Shown here piece after piece: positions 34,161-48,125 of a stretch of 64,000 bases of DNA. The DNA lies in the NCBI RefSeq assembly GCF_947623445.1, contig NC_135246.1, positions 14,491,856 through 14,555,855 on the forward strand. The letters are read 5' to 3'. The notes below the pieces were generated by a model. It saw only the letters and a list, made by a program, of their open reading frames with translations, searched no databases and had not been told where the DNA came from. Source of the stretch: Clavelina lepadiformis. Taxonomy: Eukaryota; Chordata; Ascidiacea; Aplousobranchia; Clavelinidae. How positions within the stretch are numbered: the stretch's first letter is position 1; the number at the start of each line of letters is the position of its first letter. The translations under genes were made by a program, and so were the position numbers.

Positions 34161-37100
34161 TTAAGCAACTTCTTCGGGTTTGGCATTTATAATTTCGTAA
34201 TCGCTAGAAGAATCGCGGCCATCCGATTTATCTTCGTTCTGTGAGTGGTCCGATACTTCCTCGGCCGATTTATCTTCCTGTTCAGCAACGTCGGGATCCG
34301 ACGCATTTTCTGCCGCAACTGTCACTGGTTCTTCTCCGCCGATGTCATCAACGTCACCGACATCAGTTGCGACAGTAGGCTCGGCTTCTTCATTCTCGTT
34401 TTCTTCGCCTTCTTCGTTACGATTGCCCTCGTCTTCAGAGTCGCTCAGTTTATCTGCATAAGTAAAATAACAATTTAAAGTTGGTTGCAACGGCAAAGCA
34501 GTAACATCGACATCTGGTCCATATTGTTTCAAGTGTTGCGCATTTCTGCCTTTGTAGCGCCGTCAGCTCGGTGGTGGAGTGGTCAGAGCGTTGGGTTCAC
34601 AACAACGCGGCCGTATTCGATACCCAGTGGCGCTACCATTGTGGCGAAAGCCAAATAAATGTGCTGTTTTTATAAGTAACTTGAAGCCTATACAAGCACA
34701 ACTTCAGCATCACAGACAAACAGAATACTGATATCACGAGCCTCTCACATCCTGAAACCCGCACTAGTTGCAAAGGACCATAAACGATCACTATAAATGC
34801 CAGCATTCTAGTCACCAATCAGAACTACGCTTTTTTAACAACAGCTGCAATGTTCAAAAAATATCAAAGGATGTGCCAAACCGAATAAAAACTGGATTTG
34901 TGAAATGCAAATATAACAGATTTTGGTAAATTAGGGAACCCAAGTTTGCTAAGTTTGAATATAGTGCTTAATCAAATCAAAGTAACAGTCACTGGTAAGA
35001 AAGAATAAATACTTAGTCTGTACAAGATACAAATCCACCTGGTTTTCACTGACACAAATTAACATTTTTACAAAATAATTCGAACATTATCAAAGGCACG
35101 GAGCCCTAACATTTTTTCCTTATTGAATCAATCAATTTCACCCTTATTGCTTGAATTTGCCTGCAATATTCATCTTCGCAGAGAAACAAGAAGGAATTGA
35201 TTCAACACATATCGCTAACGATAAATTAAGAGTTTTTGCGTGCACGGTGATAAAACTTAAGCACATCTCAACTAAGCTTGAAATAAAATAGAAGAATTTA
35301 AACGCTCGAGGTTAAAAAATTAGTGCCCTAATTCCTGTTAACTTTCTTACCTTTCTCTTTTGTGGGGTTGGAGAATTCATGTGTATAAAATGGCTTAAAA
35401 GACTCGAAAAATCCGACATCAGCTAAAAGGTTAGGCAAGAACCAGACTTGGTGTTTTCCAAAAGTAACCACCCAGACAATGGCGAATACGAAGGTACGAA
35501 CTAAAACCAAATTTGTTATTTTAAATCATATAGATTTTAGCATTTTCACAAAAAAATTGATGTGACACTTACGAACAGCCATGCCCATGATAGCTCCGAC
35601 AAATACTGCACCGCAGACAGAAAGATAGTAAACACCGATGCGTACTGATGGTGGCCACAATGGGAAAAGGGTTGCTCCAATGATACCAAGTACCATAAGT
35701 CCACCTAATCACACAATTCAATCTTGACAATATAAAGAGTGAACATGTTTTTAAAGGTAATGATTGATAATGTAGGTAACTGTAGGTTAACTGTAGGTAA
35801 CTGTAGGCAATGTTCCCTCTAAGCTGCGCGCGTGCGCAAATGCGCACTGCTGACACGGTCTTCGCGCACAGAAAATCTGTGTTGCGCACAAGAAAATAAG
35901 CCAACCTGAATTGAAAATAGAATAAACGCATAATAATGGCCACAGTGCGCACGTGGCACGTCTGATGTTGCTCACAGTGGTCCAAGGGACCGCTCAGGGA
36001 GTTAGTGTGTTTGCTCAGACTCGTGAAAAATTAGAGGGAACATTGACTGTAGGTACTGTAGGTCAGGGCTTCTCAAACTTTTTTGCTCGCGACCCCTTTC
36101 AAACTTCTGAAGTTTTCGGCGACCCTTCACGTTTAAATTGATAAGCAGTGCGAAATATACATTAGTCATTAGTGACATTTATTGAGATACAAAGACTGAA
36201 TTCAAGCAACCAGTACTCAAAGCCTACTTACTACTTTACACATATGTAGGCTACTGCAAACAAAAAAGCACACACATTTATTCAGTGTGATTGGTCCGAC
36301 TGCTTTCTGCTACAAAGCAAGTCCAGCCGTGGCTCAATATCTGTTAATGCTGGTCTCAAGGCGGTTTCTATGTTTATTAGGCTGGAAGTATATTTTGTTT
36401 TGATTGTATTTTGTACTTCGTGTAAAATTGGTATACGCTCTGCGACCCCTTGCGGGGTCGCGACCCCCAGTTTGGGAAGCCCTGCTGTAGGTAACTGTAT
36501 GTATGTTGGTAATTAGTTAATTACAAAAGGGCTTTCTGAAGTATTACACCAATCCTAATTGCCAGATTGCAAACTACAGCAGTAGTTCCTTAATGAACAA
36601 TTGAGCGTACTTTGCTTGACATAACTATATGACATAAAGCATTGAAAGAACGTTGAAGAACCTGCATCGACATACCAAGTATTTTTTTTCTAGTGGTCAG
36701 GGGATCATAGATCCAGACATAAAGATCAGAAGAATCCATGAAAATTTGCTCCTCGTGCACCTCCAGCTTGTATTTCTTCTTTTTCTTCTTTTCTCCGTCC
36801 TTTTCCTTCTTTGCTTTCTTTTACGTATTATTTATGATCTTAACAGGCTAATTACCAGATAATTTTACTTGCATGCAAGGCAAACATTGGCATTTATGGT
36901 TAAATGGGGTTGTCTTCCTTGGCATGCAAGTATTTCCACTGTGATTGCTATGATTCAACTTAGATTACATGGTCACTGGAAGATTACGAAGTATGAATTT
37001 CAGGAAAACAGAAAATAAATCAATACCTGAGGTTCCTTGTCATCTTTTTTCTCCTCTGTCTTTTCTTTTTCTTCTTCCTTCTGCTTCTTTCGCTTTCTTG

Positions 37101-39876
37101 GTTTAGGCGTTGACTTGCCATCATCTTCATTTTTAGGTGCTTTTGATTTCTTGAGAAACAAATTTCATTTCAAAAACTACCAGTTCACAACTAGCTGCTG
37201 TTAGTGAGTGGGTGGGTGCTGTTAGTTAGTGGCCTTAACTAGCAATAACTTGGCCAGTTTTAAAAAAAGATACAGCATTACAAGTATTGGTTGATTATAA
37301 TGAGAATTTTTCTTAATGTGAATCGCCTTCCTTGAATTGGTTGCATACAACATAATAGCACAGTAAATATTTTCATGCATATTTCACTAACTTTTTCATC
37401 TTTTGATGTTTTAGTATCTTTTGAGGTTTTTGATTCCTTGAGAACTTTCATTGCACGATACAGCATTCCATTTTGTAGCAGCCTGTGCAATTGTATTTAA
37501 ATCTTGTTATGTAAAAGAATAAACAACATGGTAGTAAAACTATGCTTTGGGCCAGGTGCAACAGTTTTATGTGAAGGGCCAAAATTAAGAATTATGAAAA
37601 GTGCTAGGGCCAGACAATCAAGCAATTACGTAATCTACACACAAAGGTGATGCAAGACCAGATATGATGACATGCTATGGTGCTGAGTGCCAACAAACTT
37701 AAACCTTTGCAAGTGCTAACAAATTAGAGTTAAAATGACGATAGCTAAATAGCCAACAAATTGTTGTATGGTGACATATTTATGTTAGAATCATGTTTGC
37801 AGCCTGACATTCCCTCTTCAAACTACAGCATCATCTTTTACTGCATCAACATCATTTTTTTCTTTATTTAAAAATGTTGATAAAATATGCTGTTTTTTGC
37901 ATTGTCTAGCCACAAAAATGATGTACTGTTAAGTGCCGAATAATCATGAAGATAAGCAGGGGTGATCTAAAAAACTTGGCTCCCCACCTCACGTTTCACC
38001 AAATCCCAAAGATAACCTTATCGCTTTGTAGCTGAAAGGTTTCAGAATCTCTTAATGTTATACATAATTAATGTCAAGTTTGACATTTTTTGGTTTCAAT
38101 ACTTTGCAACAAACGTCAACAATACTATGAGTGATGTTATAATGGAAACCGTAATGACATGTACAGTTAACAAAAACAAAACAAAGATAATAAAGATGTT
38201 AATAAAATTGCACACCTTTGATTTAGGATTGCAATTATACATTTATCTACACTTTTCACTGTTCGAGTAGATAATACACATCCTATGTTAAACGTAACTA
38301 AAAGATAAGTAAACACATAGTCATGTTAATAAATATAAATGAAACTTACGTTTCCATAAATCTGACTGCGTCATCACGTGTCTGAAAAACTGGATCTTGT
38401 TTCTTGCTTCTTTTCGCCCAATTTGACTCCATCAGTGTATCGACAGCCTTGTGACCTAATAAAAGCTTGTTGAAATGAATCATTTCATTTTATGCTTTAA
38501 TCCATTTTTATCAACTTGAAGGCATAATTAAATGAAACACAACAAACCTACGAAATATTCAAGATTTTGTTTTTGGTATATGGTTGTTTTCTTTGGAGCA
38601 TTAAACCGAACATATTTCGCAATTTCAAGGTCTTCCTTACTTGGTTCAGGAGGACCATTCTAAAAACAATAGTAATCTAACATAAAGCAGAATAGACATT
38701 ATATTTCAGATATTCTGTTTAATTACTTGCTAAAGCTTCTAATAAATTTTTGCATCCTTATAAGAAACTGTGTATAAATGCAGACTTGTATATATGCAGA
38801 AACAAAACCAGAAATTTTTGTATTTAGTAACATCAGAAACAAATGGATATTGGACATCAATACAAAAAAGATAGCTTTATCGCAAATACATGTATGTCTT
38901 GTAATTATCAAGGGCATAGAAGCATGCTGCTATTGTACCAGTACCTCAAAAGACACAGCTTTATTGTCATGACCACTAATAACCGTATCTTCCTCAGCTT
39001 TTAATGCAGAACGAAATGGGATATTAATGACCATATTCACTAGCACTTATGTGTTAACTGAATAAATAAATATCTGACTTGCTAGAACATTTTTAATGTG
39101 TCTTTCCTACCTGAAACCTTAAGAAATTACAGTTTACTGTGGCAAAAGCATACGTGCACTTATCTGAACAGGAAACAGGATGAGTGTGTAATACGTGTAC
39201 AATATGCAGCACAACTGGGATCTGAACAAGCTTCTGGAAAAATTTAACTGGTTTTCTACCCATTAAGACTTACCAGGAAAAAGTACAACAAATATTACAA
39301 ATACTTATGGTTAGTGTGTATCAAAATGCATACGAAATTATCATCTTTTTATTAACTACAACATACATGTACATCAAGAAGATAACACAAAGCACAATAA
39401 CCAGTTACCTGCTGAATGATTCAACAGCACAAAAATCACACGAAGAAAAAGCTTTACATGGAATAATTATTTGTAAACTATCTAAGCAGACGTGCCATAA
39501 GAAAAATACTATACTTCCTTTTTCTAATTAATTGATTCTATTATTTCTGGTTTTCGACCATAAATAATAGAAAAACCAGATGCTACTAAAACAGAGTAAA
39601 AAGATGGATGAATTTTTAGGATGCATTGTTGAAAGGAGTAAGGGGTGATTAAATTTAAAGCTTAAGTCAATCTTTTCTCCATTAAGTATATACTAGATAT
39701 ATATATATATAACTAGGCAATAATATATAAAAATGCTCATCATCAAAATTGTAGGTCTAATTCTAATAGATACAGTATAAAATATTTATAAGATATATGA
39801 TATCGTACAAGTGACATATGTAATAAAAAATAAAACAAACCTCATGTTTATGCTTCTTTCTTTTTCTTTCTGCCAT
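34161..39876 (-). CDS. SEC62: Translocation protein SEC62
   Basis: Nine exons, right to left: 39841-39876, 38548-38659, 38350-38455, 37392-37482, 37027-37149, 36676-36817, 35573-35704, 35351-35500, 34161-34453; 394 aa, close to the 399 of human SEC62. The start MAERKRKK matches the vertebrate MAERRRHKK. Then come AKYVRFNAP, GHKAVDTLMESNWAK and a Lys/Glu-rich cytosolic stretch. YVWIYDP, a first membrane segment ending in GATLFPLWPP, GVYYLSV and a second segment follow. The signature FLPNLLADVGFFESFKPFY comes next, and an acidic tail ends DYEIINAKPEEVA. Sec62 sits in the ER membrane and works with Sec61 and Sec63 in post-translational import of small secretory proteins; in vertebrates it also acts in ER-phagy. 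No residue of note is missing. Two hAT MITEs and a tRNA-like element lie in its introns. Confidence 0.97.
34554..34636 (+). repeat. tRNA-like SINE fragment or pseudo-tRNA
   Basis: The ends GTAGCGCC and GGCGCTAC pair as an acceptor stem across 83 bases. Between them is an A-box-like GTGGAGTGGTC and a B-box-like TATTCGATACC. A CGTTG/CAACG stem encloses a 9-base loop, and the T stem is poor, so a working tRNA is unlikely. It lies in the last SEC62 intron, opposite in strand. A tRNA-derived SINE head is the best guess. Confidence 0.45.
35808..36045. mobile_element. hAT-type MITE, 238 bp
   Basis: Ends are CAATGTTCCCTCTAA and, inverted, CAATGTTCCCTCTAATTTT. The flanking 8-bp duplication is ACTGTAGG (35800-35807 and 36046-36053). 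The interior is rich in GCGCAC/GTGCGC and has no coding frame. Confidence 0.9.
36064..36484. mobile_element. hAT-type MITE, 421 bp
   Basis: Ends are CAGGGCTTCTCAAACTTTT and, inverted, CAGGGCTTCCCAAACTGGGG. The flanking 8-bp duplication is CTGTAGGT (36056-36063 and 36485-36492). GCGACCCC motifs lie inside both ends. It has no coding capacity. Confidence 0.92.
39697..39710. repeat. Short AT microsatellite
   Basis: A run of AT dinucleotides in the first SEC62 intron, just left of exon 1. Confidence 0.7.
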
Positions 39877-42800
39877 TACCAGGAGCAAAAATTACAGCAG
39901 CAAATTACAAACAGTAACTTAAAAAGGACAGAAAAGCTTGCAAGATTTGAAACCCTGTACAAACATAAATTTCCAGGAAATTTTAAAATAATAATAGAGT
40001 GTGTATAGTGAGAAAAACAGACAAAATGTATTCACTAGTCTATTTATTAATGGTCAATATACATCATAGGCCTACACTAGCGGAATAAAAAATCTAAAAC
40101 TGCATGGTAACCTAAACAAGTGCAAATCTGCTATCACTGATTAACACAGTGAATCATGTCTAAGTTAGAGGTGACTTAACAAAACTTGCTTTCACAAAGA
40201 ATACCAAATCAGACGGGGTTGTTTAATGTTTTTGGGTTTTAAACTGGTCTCACAAATTTCCCTAATGGTCTCTCAATATTTATACTTTTGCATTTATAAT
40301 TTATAAATTGTTTCGATATACACATTGGGTTGCTTCCCAAATCTGGAAAAATCCTCATGCAGCATGTTGTTACGAGTAGGTGGTTAAGTTAGGAGAACAG
40401 GTATGCAAAAAGTTTATTAAAGCTAGGCCTATATAGGGTTTAAGCCTATTAAATTACTTTTTGCCAACGACTATATACTACTGTATACATATGTATAGGC
40501 TAATATAGAAGGTAAATTAAGAGTTAGATTGTTAATAATGTAAAATGATACAACACTGGAATTAAGTTAACAAAAAGCTGAAAACAATAATTTGTTTTTT
40601 TTTTAAAGAAATAGTGACAGCCCAAAACTTTTTAGGTCAAAAACTTAAACACAAGGGCAAACTACACTGAAATTTGCAATGTGTCATTGATAGGCTATAT
40701 CAGCTGCATATTTTCTTAGACCCTTTCCGAGTTACTGTTTGAGCGGCAAGAATTTTTTGATCGAATTTTTAATCTAAAACTAATCCCTGACCTCACCTTT
40801 AACTTTTCATGACTAAATTACGCACAAAATTTCTCCACTTCCACAAATAACTGCCTCATATTAGACCTAGTGTTGACTGTCATTTTTTAAACAAAACAGC
40901 TGACGGAGCCGTAGTGCAGCAATGGCTGAATAGGTAACACAGTAACATAAGTGTCGGTGTAACTAACTACTAGGCTACTGGTTAGCGGTACTGGTTTCCT
41001 TTGTTTTACATACAAATGTATAGCTTACAACACAGACATTTGCTAGATGCAAATACGATGACGTCGGCTGAACTCAAGCGACTCAAGCAATCTTTACCTC
41101 AAGCTATAGATATCATATACTGTAAACAAATAAACACTAAAGTAAATTAGCAGCAACGTCGCAAAAAGTAAGGTTGCAACTAAGAACCAAAATTTTATGA
41201 ACAGCTTCCACGAGCAGGTTAAGTGTTTTTACCAGCCTTGATTTGATTATTGGTCTGATTTGCCCATCTGTCAATTTGTCTATCTGTTGACAACATAATT
41301 GGAAAACGTCAATCTAGATTCTAGAACTTTATTTCAACCCTGTCTAGAAAATTTGGGTTTCTTGGTTAAATTGACGGCGGCATTCATGACTCCCGGTAGA
41401 TTTGCCTAACGTTACCCTAAACTCAAGATCGAAAGAAGCGTGTTCGGTAAAAGTGAGGTTTTTTATATTTAAAAGGGCGATTCATAAATGTTTTTAATTG
41501 TTTAGATTTTTTTCTCTTTTGATTCTATTAATTGCTAATCGAGGTACTAAGCCTTGCATTTTGCAGATCCAGAAAGAAGCATAATATTATGCGCTAAACA
41601 CGCAAACAAATCTGACTTCGAAAAGACGTTTCACACGAACGGTCTAGTGTGCCTCCATACATGAACAGTAATTTTTTTCGTTGTGTAGCAGTAAATTATA
41701 GGCCTATTTATATAGGGTCGAAGAACAATGAAATAACGACGATAACAGAAACGGACGACACTAATTACAATGCACTGCGCAGCTACGCCAAAATAACTAC
41801 GGTAAAATTGGATTTTTTAAACGGTTCGGACAATCTCACAGCTTTTCAGCTGTTAACGTCGTAAAGTCTGAGACAATTGCCACAACCTGTCGCTGACCTT
41901 TAAAAAGACTAATTAAAATGTGGGCCGAAGACAATAACCAGTATTGTGTAGTTTGTGCGTGCACATTGCAACAACTGGAAAACAAAAGTTAACCAAGAAT
42001 TCTGTGCTAAATTAATGCTGTAACGAAGCGATTGCGACATAGTAATACAGTTGTCTATGTTTCCTACACTACAATTTCATTCCACCCCATTCGTCAAGGA
42101 TTAGCTCATAGGAAAGGGAAAAAGGAATGCACGGATTCATCGAAACAAGAAAATTTATCGGCGTTTTCCAGACAACTGTATATTGCAAGTGAATTTAAGT
42201 CTGTTTTACAAGTGTAAGTGGTTTTTATACCGCCATCCAAATCTGGAGATTAAATTAAATTTGGTGACGGTGCTACTGCTAGCATTTTATCGTAAGCAAC
42301 ACTGTATATAGGCCTAACATCTTACTCGTTGTAGGCTCTCTGGGTTTGTCGCTTTTTTCCATTCTAGGTGATTTGATTTAGCTGTTGGCCAAACTTAAAA
42401 AACTTGGAGACAAATATAAGCGTTGCAGCAAACAGTAACTTAGCTCTATTTGAAACCGATTTTGAAGACCCTCGAAACGCAAAAGAGGCCCCCACTAAAT
42501 AAACTTTTTCCAGTTGAGGACGTTGAAATTTGACAGGTATCTGAAAGCCTATACCGATCATTAGTTTAATAAAACATAGTAAATTAAGCTTCGATTAAAG
42601 TGCAAATTACGAAATAAATTAAACAATGCACATGGCGCAGCATTTTGTTCAAGTTTTATTGGTTAATCCTTTTACGTGTCATTTTTTTACAAAGAGGCGT
42701 GTATGACCACACCTGTGAAAAAGTTTCAAAATGAAGAAAGTAATCTCACTTTTCAGTTTAATTTCCCATCATCTGAAAGTCTTACTTACTGTATCTTCTC

Positions 42801-45800
42801 CTTACAGAAAAGTGCAGCCACAGTGAATACACCTATTTTGCTTTTCTGCTAGCTAGCGGCATAGAGTAAATTAATAGCTACGTTCATTTTATTCACTCAC
42901 TAGCGCCACCCACGTCCACAGCCACATGCACAACAAACATTGTGACTAAAACGGCCATGCTCTGCAAATTCCTTCACACCAATAAGTGTCGTTAACTTAT
43001 CGAAAGCAAAATAGATACAATATTTCGATGTTTATCTGCTTTTTATTTATTTAACTCTTTGTAGCATCCCCTGTAAAAAAGTGATTTCAGCACCCCAGGT
43101 GAAGAAACGTTGCTTTAGCATATAAATGAATATGCCATGGAATCTGAAATTCATTTATTTAAACAAATAAATATTACTTGTTATGTAATTAAACGCGTGA
43201 TATAACAACAGGAGAAGACACCAAATCCCTTGGCAGACAATATATCCGAGGCAGCACGCCACTACAACACCGCACACTTTTGAGAAACGAAACAAGCAGT
43301 GAAATACCAAAAACTCTTAACGCATCGTTATGTGGTCAACTTTATTTCAACACCTCATAAAATGAACTGGCGTATTAACTATAATCCAGAATTCACGCCG
43401 CCTTTGCAAATTACAAAAGACACTTTGTAAAATGTGCTGGCTCTCAGCACGAATATTACTACTTAAACACGAAGACTTTCCTCTTTCAGGGCGCAGAAGA
43501 TCAAATCGGCCTTGGATTCTTACTCTTTAGGGTATCTAGTTACACAGTTGCGCTTTCGTTTGCCGGGGCGGGGATCAAGGGGTGCGTGTAGGCCCACACA
43601 CGCTCAGTTGTTAACCTTTGACCTTTTATCGCTCTTGAAGACTATTCAATTTCATATTCTTGTCATCCAAATTGTTCAAACGCCACTGTCGCTTGATAGC
43701 AGTTGGCGTGGTCCTTTGAAGTCCGGAAGAGCCCGCACGGGTCGATTGCAGATTTTTTATTGACTCTGCTGAAACCATTTTTGACCTTGAAAATATTCAT
43801 AACTTCTTTGAGAACTGAACAAAGCAACGGCATAGCAAAAATCATCAATTGATAGCATCATTATAAAGTTTTAAGTTAATGTTCTAGGTTCTATTTGATT
43901 GACATCAAATCTTTGTATATCCCCTTTTTATATTACAAATCAACACAAACAAAACCGTTCTTAAATTGTGCTTTTAATCTATATAAGTTGTATGTCTTAT
44001 CTTATATGTTTATGCCATTTAAAACGTATAAAGCAAGAGCTCCTCCAAACAAAATGCAACCAGGTAATACCATATCTGCGGCTAAATATTTTGGTATTCA
44101 ATAACAAATGCATCATTTCTTGCATGACATTTGACGCTTATCAGTGGAGAGATTGCCACACCACACCATACCTCCTGTGGCATAATTGACCCGATAAATT
44201 TTATCAAATTTCTTTTGCGGTTTTGTGCTGCCATTGCGCAGTTCGATCTATTTTGCAACGCCTCTTTTCGGAGCGTTTTGTCTTGAACGAAAAGGAGTGA
44301 GTAACCTATATAACGATAGCAAACCGCATTATGCTCATGTTTGGTGTACTTACTGGTTCAGAAAACAATTCACATTTTGCCATGACTGAATTGAGACTTA
44401 TCCATTTCACAGACGAACTTCATTTATTGTGTTTGGTGTATTGGCTAAAATATCACAGGTGGAAATGCAAAAATGAAAGAAACTTATTGCGACATTGCAA
44501 AACTTTGTCGTGTTTTAAAAAAAATACTTTGAAACAAAGGCATGACCGCTGTCCACAGTACTTGCATAAAAGCAAAACTGCATTTTAAAATTGCCTGAAG
44601 CACGTAAAGAGAATAATCGAAAACTTGCAAGAATATGTGACGAACAGTTGCTAAAGTAAAGTCAGGATAACAAATGTTGAATTTTATATTAATGTTTAAA
44701 TCTAAGATAACAAAACAAAATGGCCGATCGCCAAATAGATTTCACTTTTCAATACTGAATGTCAAATGTAACAACGCAAAATGGCTGATCGATTGATATA
44801 TTTCGAATCCAAAATATCGCGATTCAATAAACAAGTTTTTTCACGCAAAAAATGAAAAGACTGTGAAACTTTTTACGCTTCTTTTTATCAACATGATTTT
44901 TACCATAATGTGAGAATACAAATAACGAAACCGTTCCAACAAAACGTCTAATAATATCGTTTACCTAATTTTAAATATAGCAAAGATTTGAAAAGTATTT
45001 CGTCTCAATATCACCTGTAACAGATACTCGAGGAAGAAAAATGCTGTTGATGCCAAAATACTTCGATTTTGCCATTTGCTTTAAGTTTTTATTGTTGATG
45101 CTGCTATAGCCATCAGAAACATCCTCTCTCATGTTGGGGTTTTAATCTTAAATGTCAATCAGTTTAACACTATCATTCATTAAATGTCTAATGACATCTA
45201 AATAGCTCATTATGTGTATAACTTTAAACGAAATACTCCGCTAACATTTTGTAATAAAATAACAAGCCCATTACAAAAAACGGTTTATATGTGATTTCAC
45301 CTTTCCCTACACCAAATACGAAGAAAGTATTATCAAACGAATACGGCGTTAAAGATCATTCACTATACGATGCTGCATAATTCCAGCATCTGATTAAGTA
45401 GCAAAATCTTTCCATTCGTAAAATGGTTCAACTGAGCTAACCCCATGTCAACCTTCCCAAGACCATCATTCATTGAAAGCTAACGTCGAATCAGCGGGGT
45501 CAAACTGGGGGCAGATGGACTGGGCACGAGTTGGTTATCATCGTCGTTGATAAAGAGAAAAACGATTGTTGGGATTCTAGTTGGTTTTTGCTTCTGCCTT
45601 ATTGGATTTAGACGATAAACTATGCACGTTTAGAGTTTATCCCCTATGAGGTCACAAAGTTTGGCCGATTTCTGACAGCGATCGACACACGAAAGGATTT
45701 TTATGCTACAAGCTGCTTGAACAGAACTTTTTTCAGTTTGGGCTGCTATTAGGGATATTTCGCTTTAAATTCGTGAAAAATTGGCTTAATAAAAACGCCT

Positions 45801-46415
45801 TAATAAATGATTTTTAGGTTTAATTCTAATGATTGCTGAAAGTATTCTAAAAACTTTGTTTGTTGTTTTTGAAGCGTGTTTAATTCAAGGCACCTTTCTG
45901 AGAATTACTAACTCAGATATGGTGTCAACGCGGTTAAATCGACTTAATGTTTCCGAGCAAATTTCTTCTCAATTACAATTATACATCTTTGACGTTAGGG
46001 GATTCATATTTATTACCTTTCAACGACAAGAAAAGCAACTTCCGATAAAACACGAAAATATTTCGTGAAATCGTGTACGTCATATTGTGGGACCAAAAGT
46101 TATTGCACAAATTATGAAATTACAAGAAAATTCCAAAACTTACTCTTTTTTGAATACTAAACATAACTCCAGTGTCACTAGCTATCGAAACATTGAAAAC
46201 AGATTTTATACGGCTTTATATGAAAGAAACTTGTTCAACACACGAAAAGTTAAGAAAAAAATCTATTCCAAGATTCACATTAGACAAGGCAACTAGAAAA
46301 TAACAAGAAATAACATGCAACGTTAAAATCCAGAAAAACAATCGAAGCTAATTTGCGGCTGCAAAAAATGTTTTTGCCTGTGAAAAATGTTCATGTATGT
46401 TGCTGTTGACATTTT
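39877..46415. other. Long non-coding interval, SEC62 to FOXL2
   Basis: No frame here has a domain or a convincing splice partner. The left end should contain the SEC62 promoter and the right end the FOXL2 3' UTR. Four of the eight exact TAGGCCTA octamers in the window fall here. The remainder shows nothing I can name. Confidence 0.5.
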
Positions 46416-48125
46416 TCACCGGTTATATGAAGAATGTACGTTAGAATAAACATTGGACCCAACGTTATGAACAACGCAGGGGGAGAGGCCGGCCATATCA
46501 GTCGATGCTTGCTGGGGATACTCATACCCGTATCCGGCCGAATACGGAGGAGTAGCCGGGGTGCTGTACGATTGAAAGCTACAGGTTGAATTGCAGTCGC
46601 CAGGGACGAAACTTGATCCGAGAGTGGGATGAACGTTGTAATAGGAGGGATTTGTTCGTGTGTATGTTTGCGAGGAGGCCGTCCTGCACATATCGGGTGA
46701 TGGATATTGCGCATGTCCATATGTGTTCATAACCTGCCCGCTAAGAGATCTTGACGGGGACCAGTCACTGTAGCGTCCGTACGAGCCCAGGTGGTATTTG
46801 GTATTGTGACTAAATTGGGAATACGAGCTGTAAACATTGTCCACAAATCCAAACATGGCTGCTCTGGACGGATCCAACATGGATGAAACTGCTCCAGGAG
46901 TCGGCCTGTAAGGTCTCTTCATCCTTCTCCGGCGTCGGTAGTTGCCATTTTCAAACATATCTTCGCAGTTTGGATCCAGCATCCAATAGTTTCCTTTTCG
47001 TTCTCCTCCGCCTTCTCTTGGAACCTTGATGAAGCATTCGTTTAAGCTCAAGTTGTGCCGAATGCTGTTCTGCCAGCCCTTCCTGTTCTTTTCATAGAAG
47101 GGAAATTTGTCGACAATGTACTGATAAATGGCGGACAAAGTCAGTTTCTTTTCTTCGGACTCACGAATAGCCATTGCGATCAAAGCTACATAGCTATAGG
47201 GAGGCTTTTGTACTCGGTTCTTTTCGTCGTCTTTGTTCGTCGTTTTAGCTGAATTCAAATCTTTTTCATCGGCGTTGTTTCTATTGTTTGATTTGGCCTG
47301 CTCTGGCTCTTTTGTTGACACTTTTTCTTTAATGGAACTGGTTTTATCACCGTTGTTGCATTTCTTATTGACCGGTAAAATTTTTGTCTCATTTTTGTTA
47401 GATTTTTCACAATAGTCGTCCGAACTGCTCGAAATCTTATATTCCATCGGTTCGTTGCTGCCACTGGAAGACAGATCCGACGAATGACTTTCTGAAGAGG
47501 CTGAAGACTGGACTTCACTCATTGCAACTGGAAACTTGCGGTCTGGGATTGGAGATGTCGGTCCATTTCTGGTCATTGCATCGTTCTTGTATGATCCGTC
47601 ATCAAACCTTTCCTTGTGACCCTTTCGTGAAAGACAGGAGCTCTTGTTATATTCGCTTGAAGAAGTCACTTGATTAAAGTTGCCGTTTCCATCTGATAAA
47701 ACCTTTTCCGATGAACGCTGCCTGTCCGTCGATAGATTTTGATGGATTTCACTATAGTTGTGAATGGAATCAAGCTGACTTTGTCCTACATGTTGACGTC
47801 CATGGTGGTTGCTGACGTTAAGACTGGCGTCATCTGTGACGTAAGCTTGCGGATACTCCTCAAGTTTAGATGAGGTAGCGTTTGCGTAATAGTCGTGTCT
47901 TTGGTGGTAAGAATTTTTGTTCAACTGATCATTGCACCCAGGGTTATAACCGAAACTGTAGTTTTGTATGGAGGTGGGTGTATCATAGCAGGGATCGTAC
48001 TGGCCCCAGCATTCTGCATTGTAAAATGTTTTTCCATCGTAGCTCAACTTTTCGTAACCTTGCAAACAGCGATCGCTCGACGATTTCAGAAGTAAATCGT
48101 GGCCGTAGTTCATTGCCGCAAACAT
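46416..48125 (-). CDS. FOXL2: Forkhead transcription factor FoxL2
   Basis: A single exon of 569 codons. An in-frame TAA lies five codons upstream of the first ATG (48125), which fixes the start. The forkhead DNA-binding domain spans about residues 300-400: [17 protein letters not shown], then [32 protein letters not shown] and RRRRRMKRP. The wing segment and the trailing arginine block are the FoxL2 signature. The long N-terminal half is Ser/Asn-rich and disordered. The C-terminal part is Tyr/Ser/Pro-rich, with many SY and YS pairs as in FoxL2 activation regions. At 569 residues it is longer than the 376 of human FOXL2, through the N-terminal extension. FoxL2 acts in the nucleus, in vertebrates chiefly in ovary and pituitary; the ascidian role is not known from the sequence. 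Intronless structure is normal for FoxL2. Confidence 0.96.
   Translation of the reverse strand: MFAAMNYGHDLLLKSSSDRCLQGYEKLSYDGKTFYNAECWGQYDPCYDTPTSIQNYSFGYNPGCNDQLNKNSYHQRHDYYANATSSKLEEYPQAYVTDDASLNVSNHHGRQHVGQSQLDSIHNYSEIHQNLSTDRQRSSEKVLSDGNGNFNQVTSSSEYNKSSCLSRKGHKERFDDGSYKNDAMTRNGPTSPIPDRKFPVAMSEVQSSASSESHSSDLSSSGSNEPMEYKISSSSDDYCEKSNKNETKILPVNKKCNNGDKTSSIKEKVSTKEPEQAKSNNRNNADEKDLNSAKTTNKDDEKNRVQKPPYSYVALIAMAIRESEEKKLTLSAIYQYIVDKFPFYEKNRKGWQNSIRHNLSLNECFIKVPREGGGERKGNYWMLDPNCEDMFENGNYRRRRRMKRPYRPTPGAVSSMLDPSRAAMFGFVDNVYSSYSQFSHNTKYHLGSYGRYSDWSPSRSLSGQVMNTYGHAQYPSPDMCRTASSQTYTRTNPSYYNVHPTLGSSFVPGDCNSTCSFQSYSTPATPPYSAGYGYEYPQQASTDMAGLSPCVVHNVGSNVYSNVHSSYNR

Larger units (their letters stand above)
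35769..36500. repeat. CTGTAGGTAA minisatellite split by two MITEs
   Basis: About four units of a 10-11 bp repeat (CTGTAGGTAA) precede 35808, further units lie at 36046-36063, and more at 36485-36500. Two transposons are inserted within the array. It lies in the SEC62 intron between exons 6 and 7. Confidence 0.8.

Noticed and set aside
38960-39034. Alternative first exon for SEC62 (MVINIPFRSALKAEED)
   Set aside because: It opens with ATG and ends at a GT, but the product has no similarity to Sec62. The exon at 39841-39876 gives MAERKRKK, matching the vertebrate start, in the right phase.
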